The notes: a model not told the origin generated them from the sequence alone. A stretch of DNA of 64,000 nt from Parabacteroides sp. PH5-46 (GCF_029892785.1 NZ_JARXXA010000005.1:1-64000), one strand, 5' to 3'; counted from the stretch's first letter, positions 50,468 to 58,752 are shown. A program made the numbers and translations.

Positions 50468-50890
50468 TTATATCTTCCCGTAATAACTGAACCATCCCAG
50501 GTGTTCGTACTCTTTCCCGCCGCTTTCGAGGTCGTATGCCTGCATCTCCATAGCGTTAGTGTAATATGCCCCGTTCCATTCTTTCTTTCCTGTAAGCGCA
50601 CGTATAATAGTGGATACGATGTATTCAAGTAGATACATAACATAGAATAGCGAGGACGGTAGCAATAGCCAGCCTATTCCGTACATGATTGTAAGATAAA
50701 CAGCCGGGATAAGGCTTACGAAAAAGCAATCTAAATATTGAAACTGGTGTATTTTTTCATGCCGTTTCATCCTTCCGGACACTTCGCCTTCTTTCTTTTT
50801 GAAAAAGACAGCTCCGAGCAGCATTATAGCTGTTTTGCTTTTAGGTAGAAGAATCTTTGCGATCCTGCTGTTATAAAACATTGTTTTCAT
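50468..50890 (-). CDS. Membrane protein with HExxH metallopeptidase-like motif
   Basis: A 140-residue protein. H44-E45-K-I-H48 forms an HExxH zinc motif; two hydrophobic helices follow (about 56-74 and 78-96), and then N112-A-M-E115-M-Q-A118-Y, where E115 fits the third zinc ligand of gluzincins, 67 residues after the second His. I do not recognise the family. It overlaps the holin gene by 20 bases and precedes the lysozyme-like gene, so it is probably made during lysis. It could be a peptidase acting on envelope proteins or only a structural relic of that fold. Confidence 0.6.
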   Translation of the reverse strand: MKTMFYNSRIAKILLPKSKTAIMLLGAVFFKKKEGEVSGRMKRHEKIHQFQYLDCFFVSLIPAVYLTIMYGIGWLLLPSSLFYVMYLLEYIVSTIIRALTGKKEWNGAYYTNAMEMQAYDLESGGKEYEHLGWFSYYGKI

Positions 50891-51341
50891 TTTTATTTTT
50901 TTTGGTGATTCCTAAATATTCTGCTACTTCCGGAAGCTTCTTAATCATCTGTAGTCCGAGGAAGTAATCAAGAAAAGCTATGATATTGTTTCCCGGTGCA
51001 AGCTCGTGTAGGTTGCGAAGGATATTGCTTGTGTAGAAGTAGATAAATACGTATGTCAGTACCTTCACGATATACAGCGCTTCATCAAGGTCGTCCATTC
51101 TTTCCCCTATAAAGAATGCGCTCGCTATTATAAGGAGATAGAGCGCAAGGAATGCGACAGATAATAGCAGCTTCCTTAACCTCAGGCGGTCGTTGTTTCG
51201 GATTATGTCGGTCAGTATCCCGAAGAAGATATCAAGCACGAACATATATCCTAAAACTATGATCGGGTTATATACAGGTTGTAGATAGTTGATTATGCTT
51301 CCTATCATTCCGGCTACTGTTATCTTTATTAAGTCCCACAT
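50871..51341 (-). CDS. Phage holin-family protein
   Basis: A 156-residue membrane protein with four hydrophobic segments (about 5-20, 25-45, 58-78, 88-108) and a charged C-terminal tail (KKNKNENN). The pattern IIVLGYMFVLDIFFGILTDI matches the phage_holin_4 (TcdE-like) family. It would form holes in the inner membrane and release the lysozyme-like protein. It is first in the lysis cassette, 41 bp after the fibre gene. Confidence 0.8.
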   Translation of the reverse strand: MWDLIKITVAGMIGSIINYLQPVYNPIIVLGYMFVLDIFFGILTDIIRNNDRLRLRKLLLSVAFLALYLLIIASAFFIGERMDDLDEALYIVKVLTYVFIYFYTSNILRNLHELAPGNNIIAFLDYFLGLQMIKKLPEVAEYLGITKKNKNENNVL

Positions 51342-51382
51342 ATTGATTTATCTTTTCAAAAAACTTCAAATCGTTCCCAAAT

Positions 51383-53845
51383 TTAGCTAATTCCCAATTC
51401 TGCATTAAATACGCCATCATCAATAGCCTGTTGATATATGAGAGTTGTTGCATGTCCATCCGTGTCGGTAACCCCGACTTGTTTTACGATAGTATAAACC
51501 CCTGCATTCAACAGGGCGTTTGCAATCTCTTCGTATTGAGCGACACCGCCAAATTCCGCCCGAAACGTATTGTCAGACCCGTAATACATATAAGTATTAG
51601 GAAATCCGACTTTCACTTTATCATCTCCTATTGTGAGCATTCCCATCTTATACCAATCATTCCCTTTAATGTATTCAAGTAAATTAGCATCATCCGAGCC
51701 GTCAGCAGCCATCCCGTAAGAATTGCGAATTATTGCTCTTCGTGCAGGTGAATTATTCCAAATTATTTCAATACCGGGGACTGGACCAACGCCAAGACCA
51801 AATACTATTGGGAATGGCTTCCTATATAATAGTTGCCCCATTGTAAGCCCTCCCATACTTGCACCCGACAATATCACAGATTGATGTAAGTTATAAGTAG
51901 ATTGTAGGTAATTATAGAGTTTTATCACCCTTGTAACAGTTTCACCATTGCCCCAACCGGTATTTCCGGCAAAAGGTTCTTGATAAGAATCCTGAATCTG
52001 AATCGAAGCCAAAGTAATACGATGTTCTCGAAACCATTGTAAGGCACTTGCTGTCGGCATAGCACCGTTATTTGTAACATTAGAACTATTTCCAAGAATG
52101 AGAATAAACAACCAGTCAGGTGTATTGTCAGTTTGAAATCCATTTGATGTAATCAGTCTACAATTTATCCCTTCCAATTGAAACACTGTATCGGAATACC
52201 CGGACGGTTTAGCATCAGCAGGAGATTTAAATACTTTATCAGACAGTAGGGTGTCAAATCCGTAAAATGTATTATAATTTGAATTAGTTGTAAGTTTATC
52301 TGGAACGGCATTCCAATCTACAGTTATGTAGCCTGTAACACCACTTCCGTCCCGTTCTGTAAATGATAGGGTTTCCAACGCTCTACCTCTAACTGTTTCC
52401 GGCTTTTGCCAGTTTGATTTAAGAATATAACATACTTGATTAGCACTCGCGGAACTGACAAGGGCATTAATATCAGTTACCTTACAGACTGTAATTACGG
52501 TATTGCCTCCAACATTTATATTTACGCTTCCAATCGCAAGCCTATCAGCTACTGGTTTGCCGTCAGATGTGATCAATACTAAATCAATAATGAAGTCTTT
52601 TATCCATAAATTCTTGCCAAATGTGGTAAGTGAGTGAAATACGCTTTCGTTAGAAGGTATAGATTTCAATGCTAATTCTTGAGAAGCAAGACTATTTATT
52701 ATTGCTGATTCAATTTGTAGTGGATTAACAGAGTCGTAAGAACTAAAGCAAATATATTTAGTACCTATTGGTGCAACAATTAGTTCTCGACTAATTATAT
52801 CATTTACACCATTCTTACCTGCATGTTGATTTCCAAGAATAGTCTCATTCGCATCAAGGAATATAGCGGCGTAGTGATTTGCACCTCGCATACAGCCGCT
52901 ATATAGTAAACTTTCATCATTATAAGCTATCTTTATTGATGTAAATCCAGTAGCATCTATTTGGGTAGTGCCTTCAAATACTTTACCAACATCAGGCGTT
53001 AAATCAACCACGGTCGATGGTGTTTTAATTCTTTCAACTGCGTTAAACACAACATCAGCCTGGATAGGTAAATTAGTGCGTTTTAATTCCGATTCCTTTT
53101 TTATATTGTCGTTTTTAACATAAAAAGAAACTACCTTATCAGATGGTGTAGTTTGGGTGTCTGCTACTTCTTCAATGCATAAATCATCAGGCATTGGAAG
53201 AATATAATTGGAAGAGATATAGACTGTATTAGATGTCGTTTTGAAGGATACCCAGCTTCCATAATTTGAGCCGCCGGAATTTATTGCAGTAATAAATGAA
53301 ATGAAGTTTTTGTTTGAATCGTATAAACCTACTCTGTAAGCCTGTCCTATTCGTGAGATAATATATTTTTGATTTGCTTTAACAGGAAACATATAAACAC
53401 AGCCTTGTGATGCGTTATCCGCTAATATGCCAGATGGATTAATATATTTGCCATCAATGCAATATTTTCTTCGTAAAATATTATTCCCATTCTCAAAGGT
53501 GGTTTCAATATCATTCAAATCGCGACCTAATTGAACTATTTCATCCTTAGATACTACATCTGTAGGAATTATAGATCCAATATCATTCCATGATGTTCCA
53601 TCAAATGTCCAGTAGCTCCCAGTATCAATAGCCTTCCAGGTGTCTCCCCTTGATGGATTTTCAATTATCTTGATGTAATACAAGCTGCCCTTCTCTCCTT
53701 TAAGAATTATTCCTAATAGTATGTTTTGCAAATAGTATACAATATCTCTAAACAGACTTCCTACGCGTGTCGACGTATTCATTTCTCTCGACATCTCGTT
53801 CATTATAGTTACAGCTCGAGATAATAGTTCATTAAAATTAGCCAT
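51383..53845 (-). CDS. Tail fibre/spike with C-terminal alpha/beta-hydrolase (esterase-like)
   Basis: An 820-residue protein. The N-terminus (MANFNELLSRAVTIMNEM, STRVGSLFRDIVYYLQ, GIILKGEKGSLYYIKI) is typical of Bacteroidales phage fibres that dock to the tail. A beta-rich middle (about 130-400) has carbohydrate-module-like strands. From about 560 there is an alpha/beta-hydrolase-like domain: oxyanion LFILILGNS, the nucleophile elbow G-A-S663-M-G-G, and H798 in TDTDGHATTL as the likely triad His. It probably removes acyl groups from capsular polysaccharide while the phage binds. It lies between the next tail gene and the holin. Confidence 0.75.
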   Translation of the reverse strand: MANFNELLSRAVTIMNEMSREMNTSTRVGSLFRDIVYYLQNILLGIILKGEKGSLYYIKIIENPSRGDTWKAIDTGSYWTFDGTSWNDIGSIIPTDVVSKDEIVQLGRDLNDIETTFENGNNILRRKYCIDGKYINPSGILADNASQGCVYMFPVKANQKYIISRIGQAYRVGLYDSNKNFISFITAINSGGSNYGSWVSFKTTSNTVYISSNYILPMPDDLCIEEVADTQTTPSDKVVSFYVKNDNIKKESELKRTNLPIQADVVFNAVERIKTPSTVVDLTPDVGKVFEGTTQIDATGFTSIKIAYNDESLLYSGCMRGANHYAAIFLDANETILGNQHAGKNGVNDIISRELIVAPIGTKYICFSSYDSVNPLQIESAIINSLASQELALKSIPSNESVFHSLTTFGKNLWIKDFIIDLVLITSDGKPVADRLAIGSVNINVGGNTVITVCKVTDINALVSSASANQVCYILKSNWQKPETVRGRALETLSFTERDGSGVTGYITVDWNAVPDKLTTNSNYNTFYGFDTLLSDKVFKSPADAKPSGYSDTVFQLEGINCRLITSNGFQTDNTPDWLFILILGNSSNVTNNGAMPTASALQWFREHRITLASIQIQDSYQEPFAGNTGWGNGETVTRVIKLYNYLQSTYNLHQSVILSGASMGGLTMGQLLYRKPFPIVFGLGVGPVPGIEIIWNNSPARRAIIRNSYGMAADGSDDANLLEYIKGNDWYKMGMLTIGDDKVKVGFPNTYMYYGSDNTFRAEFGGVAQYEEIANALLNAGVYTIVKQVGVTDTDGHATTLIYQQAIDDGVFNAELGIS

Positions 53846-53856
53846 TCTATTTTTAT

Positions 53857-54669
53857 TTAATTAAATGTATTATCATAAGTTGTATCAAAAACACGATATG
53901 ATTTACTTGAATATATTCTGTCTTCATCTGGCTGTTCAACATCAAACTTGAATACATATAATGGATAATAGTCTGCAATGTGTTCTATGGTGGGGATTGA
54001 AGCCTCGCTTCTCACAGTCTCTACCCCATCTATTGCGATATCTGATAAATTAAATATGTGATTTATTTTATTCCCCACCCATACTGGAACTCCTTGTTTT
54101 GTTCCAATAGTTAATATGGATATCTCATATGCATTAGAGGATAATTGATGCGGATAGTATCGCTGGTCTCTGAACATTTCGTTATCTACTGCTTGTTTTT
54201 TATCACCCGGATAAAATCCTCCATCTACTCTGAAATTAAATATCTTTCTATCTCCGTTGTTTCCGTAAAAAAATGTATTATACTCGTTGTGCCTATGTGT
54301 GTAACTTATAAGAACAGTATTTTCTAATTCCTCTTTTTTGAGAATGAATAATTCAGTAGACGCTTCTTCGTATCCGTTTGTAAGCGTAAATATGTATAAT
54401 CCTTCCTTATTAATCGAAAAAACCACTTCATATATTCTTTCGCTATCATTCCCAGGCATTATATATATCAATTCTACATTTACTATAGTTTCTATACCAT
54501 CATAGTTTATATATTTAGCCGAGAAATTAGACGATAACCCTTTGAATTGAATACGGATCTCTTCATTTATAGCGAATTTTTGTATATAACAAACATCTTG
54601 TTCGAATGGCGTCTTCCAGTACTCTTTTCTTCCAAGATACAAGCTGCTAAATTTTGAATTCACTATCAT
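53857..54669 (-). CDS. Phage tail-associated protein
   Basis: A 270-residue, beta-rich protein without signal or membrane segment. It contains TVLISYTHRHNEYNTFF, FNFRVDGGFYPGDKKQAVDNEMFRDQRY and a C-terminal YYPLYVFKFDVEQ. This type occurs next to fibre genes in Bacteroidales Siphovirus-like prophages and is probably part of the tail tip or a fibre adaptor; the specific role is unknown. It lies 11 bp before the fibre gene. TAGCTTTG (54681-54688, minus strand) 11 bp upstream of its ATG could be a -7 element, so the fibre-lysis operon may begin here. Confidence 0.6.
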   Translation of the reverse strand: MIVNSKFSSLYLGRKEYWKTPFEQDVCYIQKFAINEEIRIQFKGLSSNFSAKYINYDGIETIVNVELIYIMPGNDSERIYEVVFSINKEGLYIFTLTNGYEEASTELFILKKEELENTVLISYTHRHNEYNTFFYGNNGDRKIFNFRVDGGFYPGDKKQAVDNEMFRDQRYYPHQLSSNAYEISILTIGTKQGVPVWVGNKINHIFNLSDIAIDGVETVRSEASIPTIEHIADYYPLYVFKFDVEQPDEDRIYSSKSYRVFDTTYDNTFN

Positions 54670-54924
54670 GTTTTTTTTTACAAAGCTATCGAGACGAAGA
54701 TTATCATATATTTTTATTCCAGTTTAGTTTTCTACATGTCGAAAACTTTCTATATGAGCTTAGTCCGTTTATATTGCAAAGCTACCGGAGGTGTGTTTTG
54801 GTTTTGATGGTTTTGCGGTTAGTTTTTGGCGGATGTAGTAAAAGTTTTCCCCGCCGACCTTCACAGGGGAGCGAGGAAATACGGATGCCTATTGTGGAAG
54901 TTTGCGTCCGTAGATTCGTATGGA
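54670..54924. other. Gap before the fibre-lysis operon
   Basis: No credible gene. Two minus-strand copies of TAGCTTTG (54681-54688 and 54777-54784) match the -7 consensus. A plus-strand reading frame across this gap ignores all neighbours and was not accepted. Confidence 0.35.
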
Positions 54925-55227
54925 TTATTTTATACCCATCAATAACCTGTTTGCAGCCGCAATAGCATGAGGAGTTCTATGTAATTCTTTCTTTTCATCC
55001 TCAAACAAAACTCTCGCCGCTTCAATTTTCGCCTTAAGTCTAAATTCAGGGAACGCATTACCTATGAGTTCTTCTTCCAGGTATTCAGCTACCGCCTTGA
55101 ATATAGATTGAAGATAAGGATTGTCCATCGCCGATTCTGGGAATAAAAACTCGCTTGTTTTTACTTCTTCTACTTTTGCCAGTTTGTTGTTTGTATTTAC
55201 AAAACCGATTTGCTTTCTTGTTGCCAT
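54925..55227 (-). CDS. Small phage hypothetical protein
   Basis: A 100-residue, mostly helical and charged protein (AVAEYLEEELIGNAFPEFRLKAKIEAARVLFEDEKKE) without signal or membrane helix. Not recognised. It lies downstream of the first KilA-N gene on the same strand, at the edge of the control island. Confidence 0.5.
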   Translation of the reverse strand: MATRKQIGFVNTNNKLAKVEEVKTSEFLFPESAMDNPYLQSIFKAVAEYLEEELIGNAFPEFRLKAKIEAARVLFEDEKKELHRTPHAIAAANRLLMGIK

Positions 55228-55295
55228 AATTTTTAAATTTATATGATTGTTTTTGTGCTAATTCCGAAAAAGTTGACATAGGTTTCCCCGTGACT

Positions 55296-56049
55296 GAAAA
55301 TCAGTTTTTAAAAAAATATTAAGCGATCAGCTCTTTAGGCTGCCACTTCTTTTGCCATAAAGTCCTTAGGTAATCTATCAGGTGGTCGTAAGATTTAATA
55401 AACCCATCTCCAACAAGCTGGGCGATCCTTCTTTCAAGTTCAAAAAGTTCCTTCATCTTTGCTTCGTCAGCCTGCTTATTGCGTATGTCTGATTCATGCA
55501 GATTGTAAACAATGTAGTTGACAGCCCTTGCTACTCTTTTTATTGATTCGGCTGTCATGTTCTTTTCGACAAGCGTAGCGATAGCACCGGACATTTCTTT
55601 GTAAGCGTCTCCAGCTTCATTTCGGAATAGTATTAGTTGGTCGTAAACGAAGCGAAGTACTTTTACTTTGAATGTTGGATTAAGCCACATGGCGAAGTCA
55701 ATGAATAATAATGGGTGCATCCAAGTGCCAGCATTTGAGCCTCTTGATGCTCTTGATTTTACATAGGCGGAATTTTGCGTATGTAAATTTTCCTCTGATA
55801 TTAAGGCTTTTATAAACTCTTTCGTGGAATCATTATCAAAGAATTTGGTTATCTCTTTTTGTTGCCCGCTAAAATTATTCCATTGCTTTAGTAATGTCGT
55901 GGCATTGAACATTCCGTCTGATGTTCTTTGCAAAACATCAAATTCGCCCATTTTTCTTGTTAAAACCTGATTTGTTTTCATATATTTGTACTGTATTTGT
56001 ATCCGCTTTAGGTAATCCGTCCAAAGATTAATGCCTATTGCGGATTTGT
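55296..56049 (-). repeat. KilA-N cassette 1 (shared flanks)
   Basis: The KilA-N gene is bounded by sequences that recur around the second KilA-N gene: downstream a 27-bp AT-rich block (55296-55322), upstream a 32-bp block (55982-56013) plus a 16-bp block (56034-56049). The upstream parts form an ATCCGC...GCGGAT hairpin in the mRNA leader. Confidence 0.7.
55319..55981 (-). CDS. KilA-N domain protein (cassette 1)
   Basis: A 220-residue protein with an N-terminal KilA-N domain (about 9-110): RTSDGMFNATTLLKQWNN, FFDNDSTKEFIKAL, SNAGTWMHPLLFIDFAMWLNP and FKVKVLRFVYDQLI. The C-terminal part (about 115-220) is helical (IKRVARAVNYIVYNLHESD). KilA-N proteins of phages bind DNA or act as antirepressors; the exact role is not known. 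The stop codon overlaps the shared downstream block, and a leader with a hairpin precedes the start. Confidence 0.8.
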   Translation of the reverse strand: MKTNQVLTRKMGEFDVLQRTSDGMFNATTLLKQWNNFSGQQKEITKFFDNDSTKEFIKALISEENLHTQNSAYVKSRASRGSNAGTWMHPLLFIDFAMWLNPTFKVKVLRFVYDQLILFRNEAGDAYKEMSGAIATLVEKNMTAESIKRVARAVNYIVYNLHESDIRNKQADEAKMKELFELERRIAQLVGDGFIKSYDHLIDYLRTLWQKKWQPKELIA

Positions 56050-56148
56050 AATTCAGAAGAGAGGTTCGGTGCCGTCTAAAGCTTGAGCCTCTTTTCCTGT
56101 TAATAAATAATTCAACGATCTCATAATCTTTAGTTATATGTTTTCGGA

Positions 56149-56640
56149 TTAAGAAAGCTTCAGTCGACGCTTGTTATTCGGAAAACCGAACGAAAGCGCT
56201 TCTCCTTTGTCTACAAATTCAAGGCTTAGCTGACGGAAGTCCATGCGGTCGATGAAATTTATGTCTTTAACCAGTTCTTTCCGCTCTTTTAGAAGACTGC
56301 TCAGGGTAGCGTCTATTTCTCGAATGCGATTCGATTTGATAAAACGCCTCTGCGCGCTTTCCTGTGCTTGGCGTAGTTGATTGTTAAAAATCTGCTTAAG
56401 CGCTTTCTCGCAGGCAATAAAGTAACGACGAGCCTGTTTCCCCTTAGAGCTTCCTTCGACCATAGATAATTCTTTTGCCATGTCAATAGTAATTTCGTAT
56501 TCTATCTGGGTCGTCGCTCCAATTTCTCGTTTCATAATTTTATGAAGCGAGACGTAGTCCTGTCCTTCAATAAACCCATACTTCTTGATTCGCTCCTTTA
56601 TCCAGTCTGCGAATTGTTGTTTGCTTCCAAGAAAATCAGT
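56149..56640 (-). pseudogene. AntA-type antirepressor lacking its 5' end
   Basis: Counting from ATG 56535, an ORF of 128 residues exists, but the frame continues upstream to about 56640 with clear AntA-type residues (FLGSKQQFADWIKERIKKYG and FIEGQDYVSLHKIMKREIG), followed by EYEITIDMAKELSMVEG and KQARRYFIACEKALKQ. No start codon is found before the sequence changes into the AT-rich flank of the second KilA-N cassette. The first 20 or so residues of the AntA domain are therefore gone. The shorter ORF might still be made from the internal ATG. AntA proteins relieve phage repressors. Confidence 0.65.
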
Positions 56641-57499
56641 TTTAAAAAAAATATTAATACAATGGTTGATTGAATTTATTAAATTGAAATTCTCTTATAT
56701 TTCATCAAAGCATCCTTAACGACATTCGCCGCATTCCGCGCGGAAACCTCACATTGAGCATCTCCATGGCGATCATTCTTTTCAATGTCATCAGATGCCA
56801 ACGCCTCAGAAAAACTAATTGCCTGCAATTCAAGCATAGGGAGGTTGTCACGGATGCTTTTACTTTTTTCAATACCATATTTTTGCCTTACAACGTTGCT
56901 TGTCCCGCCAAATAAAGGTTGGTAGATTGCATTTGTACAATTACGATAGCCTTCTTTTCCGCATCCGTGAGCGGCCAGTATTGATGTGAAAGTATTTCTA
57001 ATACCCTTTCCTTCCAGGCGTTTTGCTATCCATTTATCTGTTCGTCCCTGTCTTTTGTATCCTCTTATACCTCTGTCAATAGCGAGGTCGGGGTTATTCT
57101 CTTCCTCTATGCGCTGGAAGAATACTTCGTTGACGAGGACACCTAAATCTTGATCAAGATATTGCGCATATTCCAACGCTATTTGTTTGTGTCCGTAAGA
57201 ACCACCTGATTTTCCACGTTTTATTTTTATAAGGTAACTGTCGGTTACCTTTAAAAACTTCGACAGGGCATGGATGAATCCTTTTGTCTGTTCATTTCCC
57301 AACCAATGCTTAGGGGCTTTAGACTCAACACTCCCTGCCGCTTTCCACAGGTCGGTAAGGCTTAACATTTCGCCTTCTTTTCCAATATTGCTTAAAATAT
57401 TGGCGTCATACTTTCTAATCTCATTTTTCTTTGCCATATTTGTACTGTATTTGTATCCGCTTTAGGTCGACTGCCAAGAAGAACCTATTGCGGATTTGT
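56631..57499 (-). repeat. KilA-N cassette 2 (shared flanks)
   Basis: Second copy of the same flanks: the downstream block at 56631-56657 (26 of 27 bases as in cassette 1), the upstream 32-bp block at 57436-57467 (identical), and the 16-bp block at 57484-57499 (identical). Gene content between the flanks differs from cassette 1. Confidence 0.7.
56679..57437 (-). CDS. KilA-N domain protein (cassette 2)
   Basis: A 252-residue protein with an N-terminal KilA-N domain (about 5-105): IGKEGEMLSLTDLWKAAG, KAPKHWLGNEQTKGFIHAL, GGSYGHKQIALEYAQYLDQDLGVLVNEVF. A second region (about 115-200, TDKWIAKRLEGKGIRNTFTSILAAHG) resembles the C-terminal part of phage P1-type KilA and Rha-like antirepressors. It differs in sequence from the cassette 1 protein although leader and downstream blocks are shared. 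Function unknown; probably an antirepressor or DNA-binding regulator. Confidence 0.8.
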   Translation of the reverse strand: MAKKNEIRKYDANILSNIGKEGEMLSLTDLWKAAGSVESKAPKHWLGNEQTKGFIHALSKFLKVTDSYLIKIKRGKSGGSYGHKQIALEYAQYLDQDLGVLVNEVFFQRIEEENNPDLAIDRGIRGYKRQGRTDKWIAKRLEGKGIRNTFTSILAAHGCGKEGYRNCTNAIYQPLFGGTSNVVRQKYGIEKSKSIRDNLPMLELQAISFSEALASDDIEKNDRHGDAQCEVSARNAANVVKDALMKYKRISI

Positions 57500-57948
57500 T
57501 TTTTAAAGGCGAAAGGCAAAGGGTTTTTGATGTCCTAAGGTGGCAACCTACATCTAAACCCAATGCCTTTCTAAATTTCTTCTCTTCGGTGGTTGCCACA
57601 CTCCCGATTTGTTATTTCTGATGCAAGTGTAATTAATAGTTTAGTCATATAAAAATCAAATTGTTAACGTTGTTAAAGGTCAAAATGAGCATAATTCACA
57701 TATTTGCCATTTAACACATTTTTATCATGTTATTTTCTAATAATTAGCATTTGTAAATGAAGATTAACTACGTTCTTTGTTTGCATGCCCAAATCAGATA
57801 ATAAGATTTAACTTCCTAAATATTCTCTCGTTGTTTTTATCGTTTGTATCACCCATGCTGTGCGCGGTATTGGTCTACCTCTGGCCAGAAAGGCTACCGG
57901 CTATTGCGCACGTCAAAGACTACCACTGTAGCAAGAGTGACGCTATAA
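57500..57948. other. Structured gap upstream of KilA-N cassette 2
   Basis: Two overlapping inverted repeats lie here: GTGGCAACC (57540-57548) with GGTTGCCAC (57591-57599), and a 15-bp imperfect pair around AAAGGCA...GGGTTT (57523-57537 with 57557-57571). The rest up to 57948 is AT-rich without a gene I support. Confidence 0.4.
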
Positions 57949-58230
57949 TTAATCTCCTGAATAAACTCCGGTGGAATAAAGGCTTGCCATGAACGCTAAC
58001 TTTGCTTGATAGCAGGCTTCCTTTTGTTCTTTCGTCAATTCAACTTTTACTTTCGGGCGGTTTTCCCATTCCTTAGCAGCAGCTTGTTTAGCTTCGTACT
58101 CAATAGATTCCTTTGCAATATCCCAAGCTCTTTTCAGACACATTGAGAAATTTGAAGCGTATTGCCATTTGCTTCTATGGATCGCCCAGGCTTTCTTCAT
58201 TATCTCGCTTTTGTTGTATTTTGTTTTCAT
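57949..58230 (-). CDS. Small phage protein divergent from the repressor
   Basis: A 93-residue basic, helical protein: NKSEIMKKAWAIHRSKWQYASNFSMCLKRAWDIAKES, then an Ala/Lys/Glu-rich stretch. Short proteins with this SxIMKxAWxI pattern are common in Bacteroidales phages and plasmids; no function is known. It is the first minus-strand gene opposite the repressor, its promoter covered by the operator copies, so it is probably the first gene turned on when repression ends. Confidence 0.7.
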   Translation of the reverse strand: MKTKYNKSEIMKKAWAIHRSKWQYASNFSMCLKRAWDIAKESIEYEAKQAAAKEWENRPKVKVELTKEQKEACYQAKLAFMASLYSTGVYSGD

Positions 58231-58237
58231 TGCTTTG

Positions 58238-58395
58238 TGATATTAATTGTTACTCTTATGATGCAAATGTAACGAATAATATCAAATACGCAATACTGTT
58301 ATGATATTAAATTTGATATTTAACGTTAATTAATACTTTTCAATGTAACAAATAAGGTCACAATCTATATTTTTGCATAGTAACATATAATATCA
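58238..58395. promoter_or_regulatory. Divergent repressor-operator region
   Basis: Three copies of GTAACnnnTAATATCA: 58238-58253 (minus), 58269-58284 and 58380-58395 (plus); two further TGATATTA-like half-sites lie at 58302-58309 and 58314-58321. Minus-strand -7 TACATTTG (58264-58271) with an upstream TTG 19 bp away drives the small phage gene; plus-strand -7 TATTTTTG (58368-58375) drives the repressor. Operators overlap or flank both -7 boxes. Confidence 0.65.
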
Positions 58396-58402
58396 CAATA
58401 AT

Positions 58403-58696
58403 ATGCCATTAAGAATAAAAGAGATTGCTAAAATCAAGGGCATTACGATAGGAGAGATTGCCGATAGAATGGATATAAAGAGAGAGAGTTTGAGTAGGGC
58501 TATAAATGGAAAGCCTAATCTTGAAACCCTTGAAAAAATTGCATCTGCTCTAAATGTTGAATTATGGGAGTTGTTTACAGATTCAACTTCAAAGGATGAA
58601 TTAACAGCCCTTATAAACCACAAAGGAGAGTTTTATAAGGCGAATACGTTAGAGGAGCTTGAAAAAATAGTAAAAAAAATCAAGGGAAATGAATAG
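58403..58696 (+). CDS. Cro/CI-type HTH repressor
   Basis: A 97-residue DNA-binding protein with one helix-turn-helix domain (about 5-58: IKEIAKIKGITIGEIADRMDIKRESLSRAINGKPNLETLEKIASAL) and a short C-terminal part (KGEFYKANTLEELEKIVKK). It is the only plus-strand gene of the island and lies divergent from the first early gene, with repeated 16-bp operator sequences between. It is probably the lysogeny repressor of the phage or of this island, and one operator copy lies at its own start, pointing to autoregulation. No RecA-cleavable peptidase domain is present. Confidence 0.82.
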   Translation: MPLRIKEIAKIKGITIGEIADRMDIKRESLSRAINGKPNLETLEKIASALNVELWELFTDSTSKDELTALINHKGEFYKANTLEELEKIVKKIKGNE

Positions 58697-58704
58697 TATG
58701 TAAT

Positions 58705-58752
58705 ATGGCTATACTACGAATCGAGGAGATAATGAAAGAACTGATAGCTTAA
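58705..58752 (+). pseudogene. 15-codon remnant resembling a repressor N-terminus
   Basis: MAILRIEEIMKELIA followed by TAA mirrors the start of the neighbouring repressor (MPLRIKEIAKIKGI). It may be the stub of a second HTH gene, or a leader peptide. The rest of the gap (58753-58814) holds no gene I support. Confidence 0.3.

Noticed and set aside
54654-54965. 103-residue plus-strand frame in the gap before the fibre operon
   Set aside because: It opposes all neighbours, overlaps two minus-strand genes, is Cys- and Leu-rich without a family pattern, and covers promoter-like boxes.
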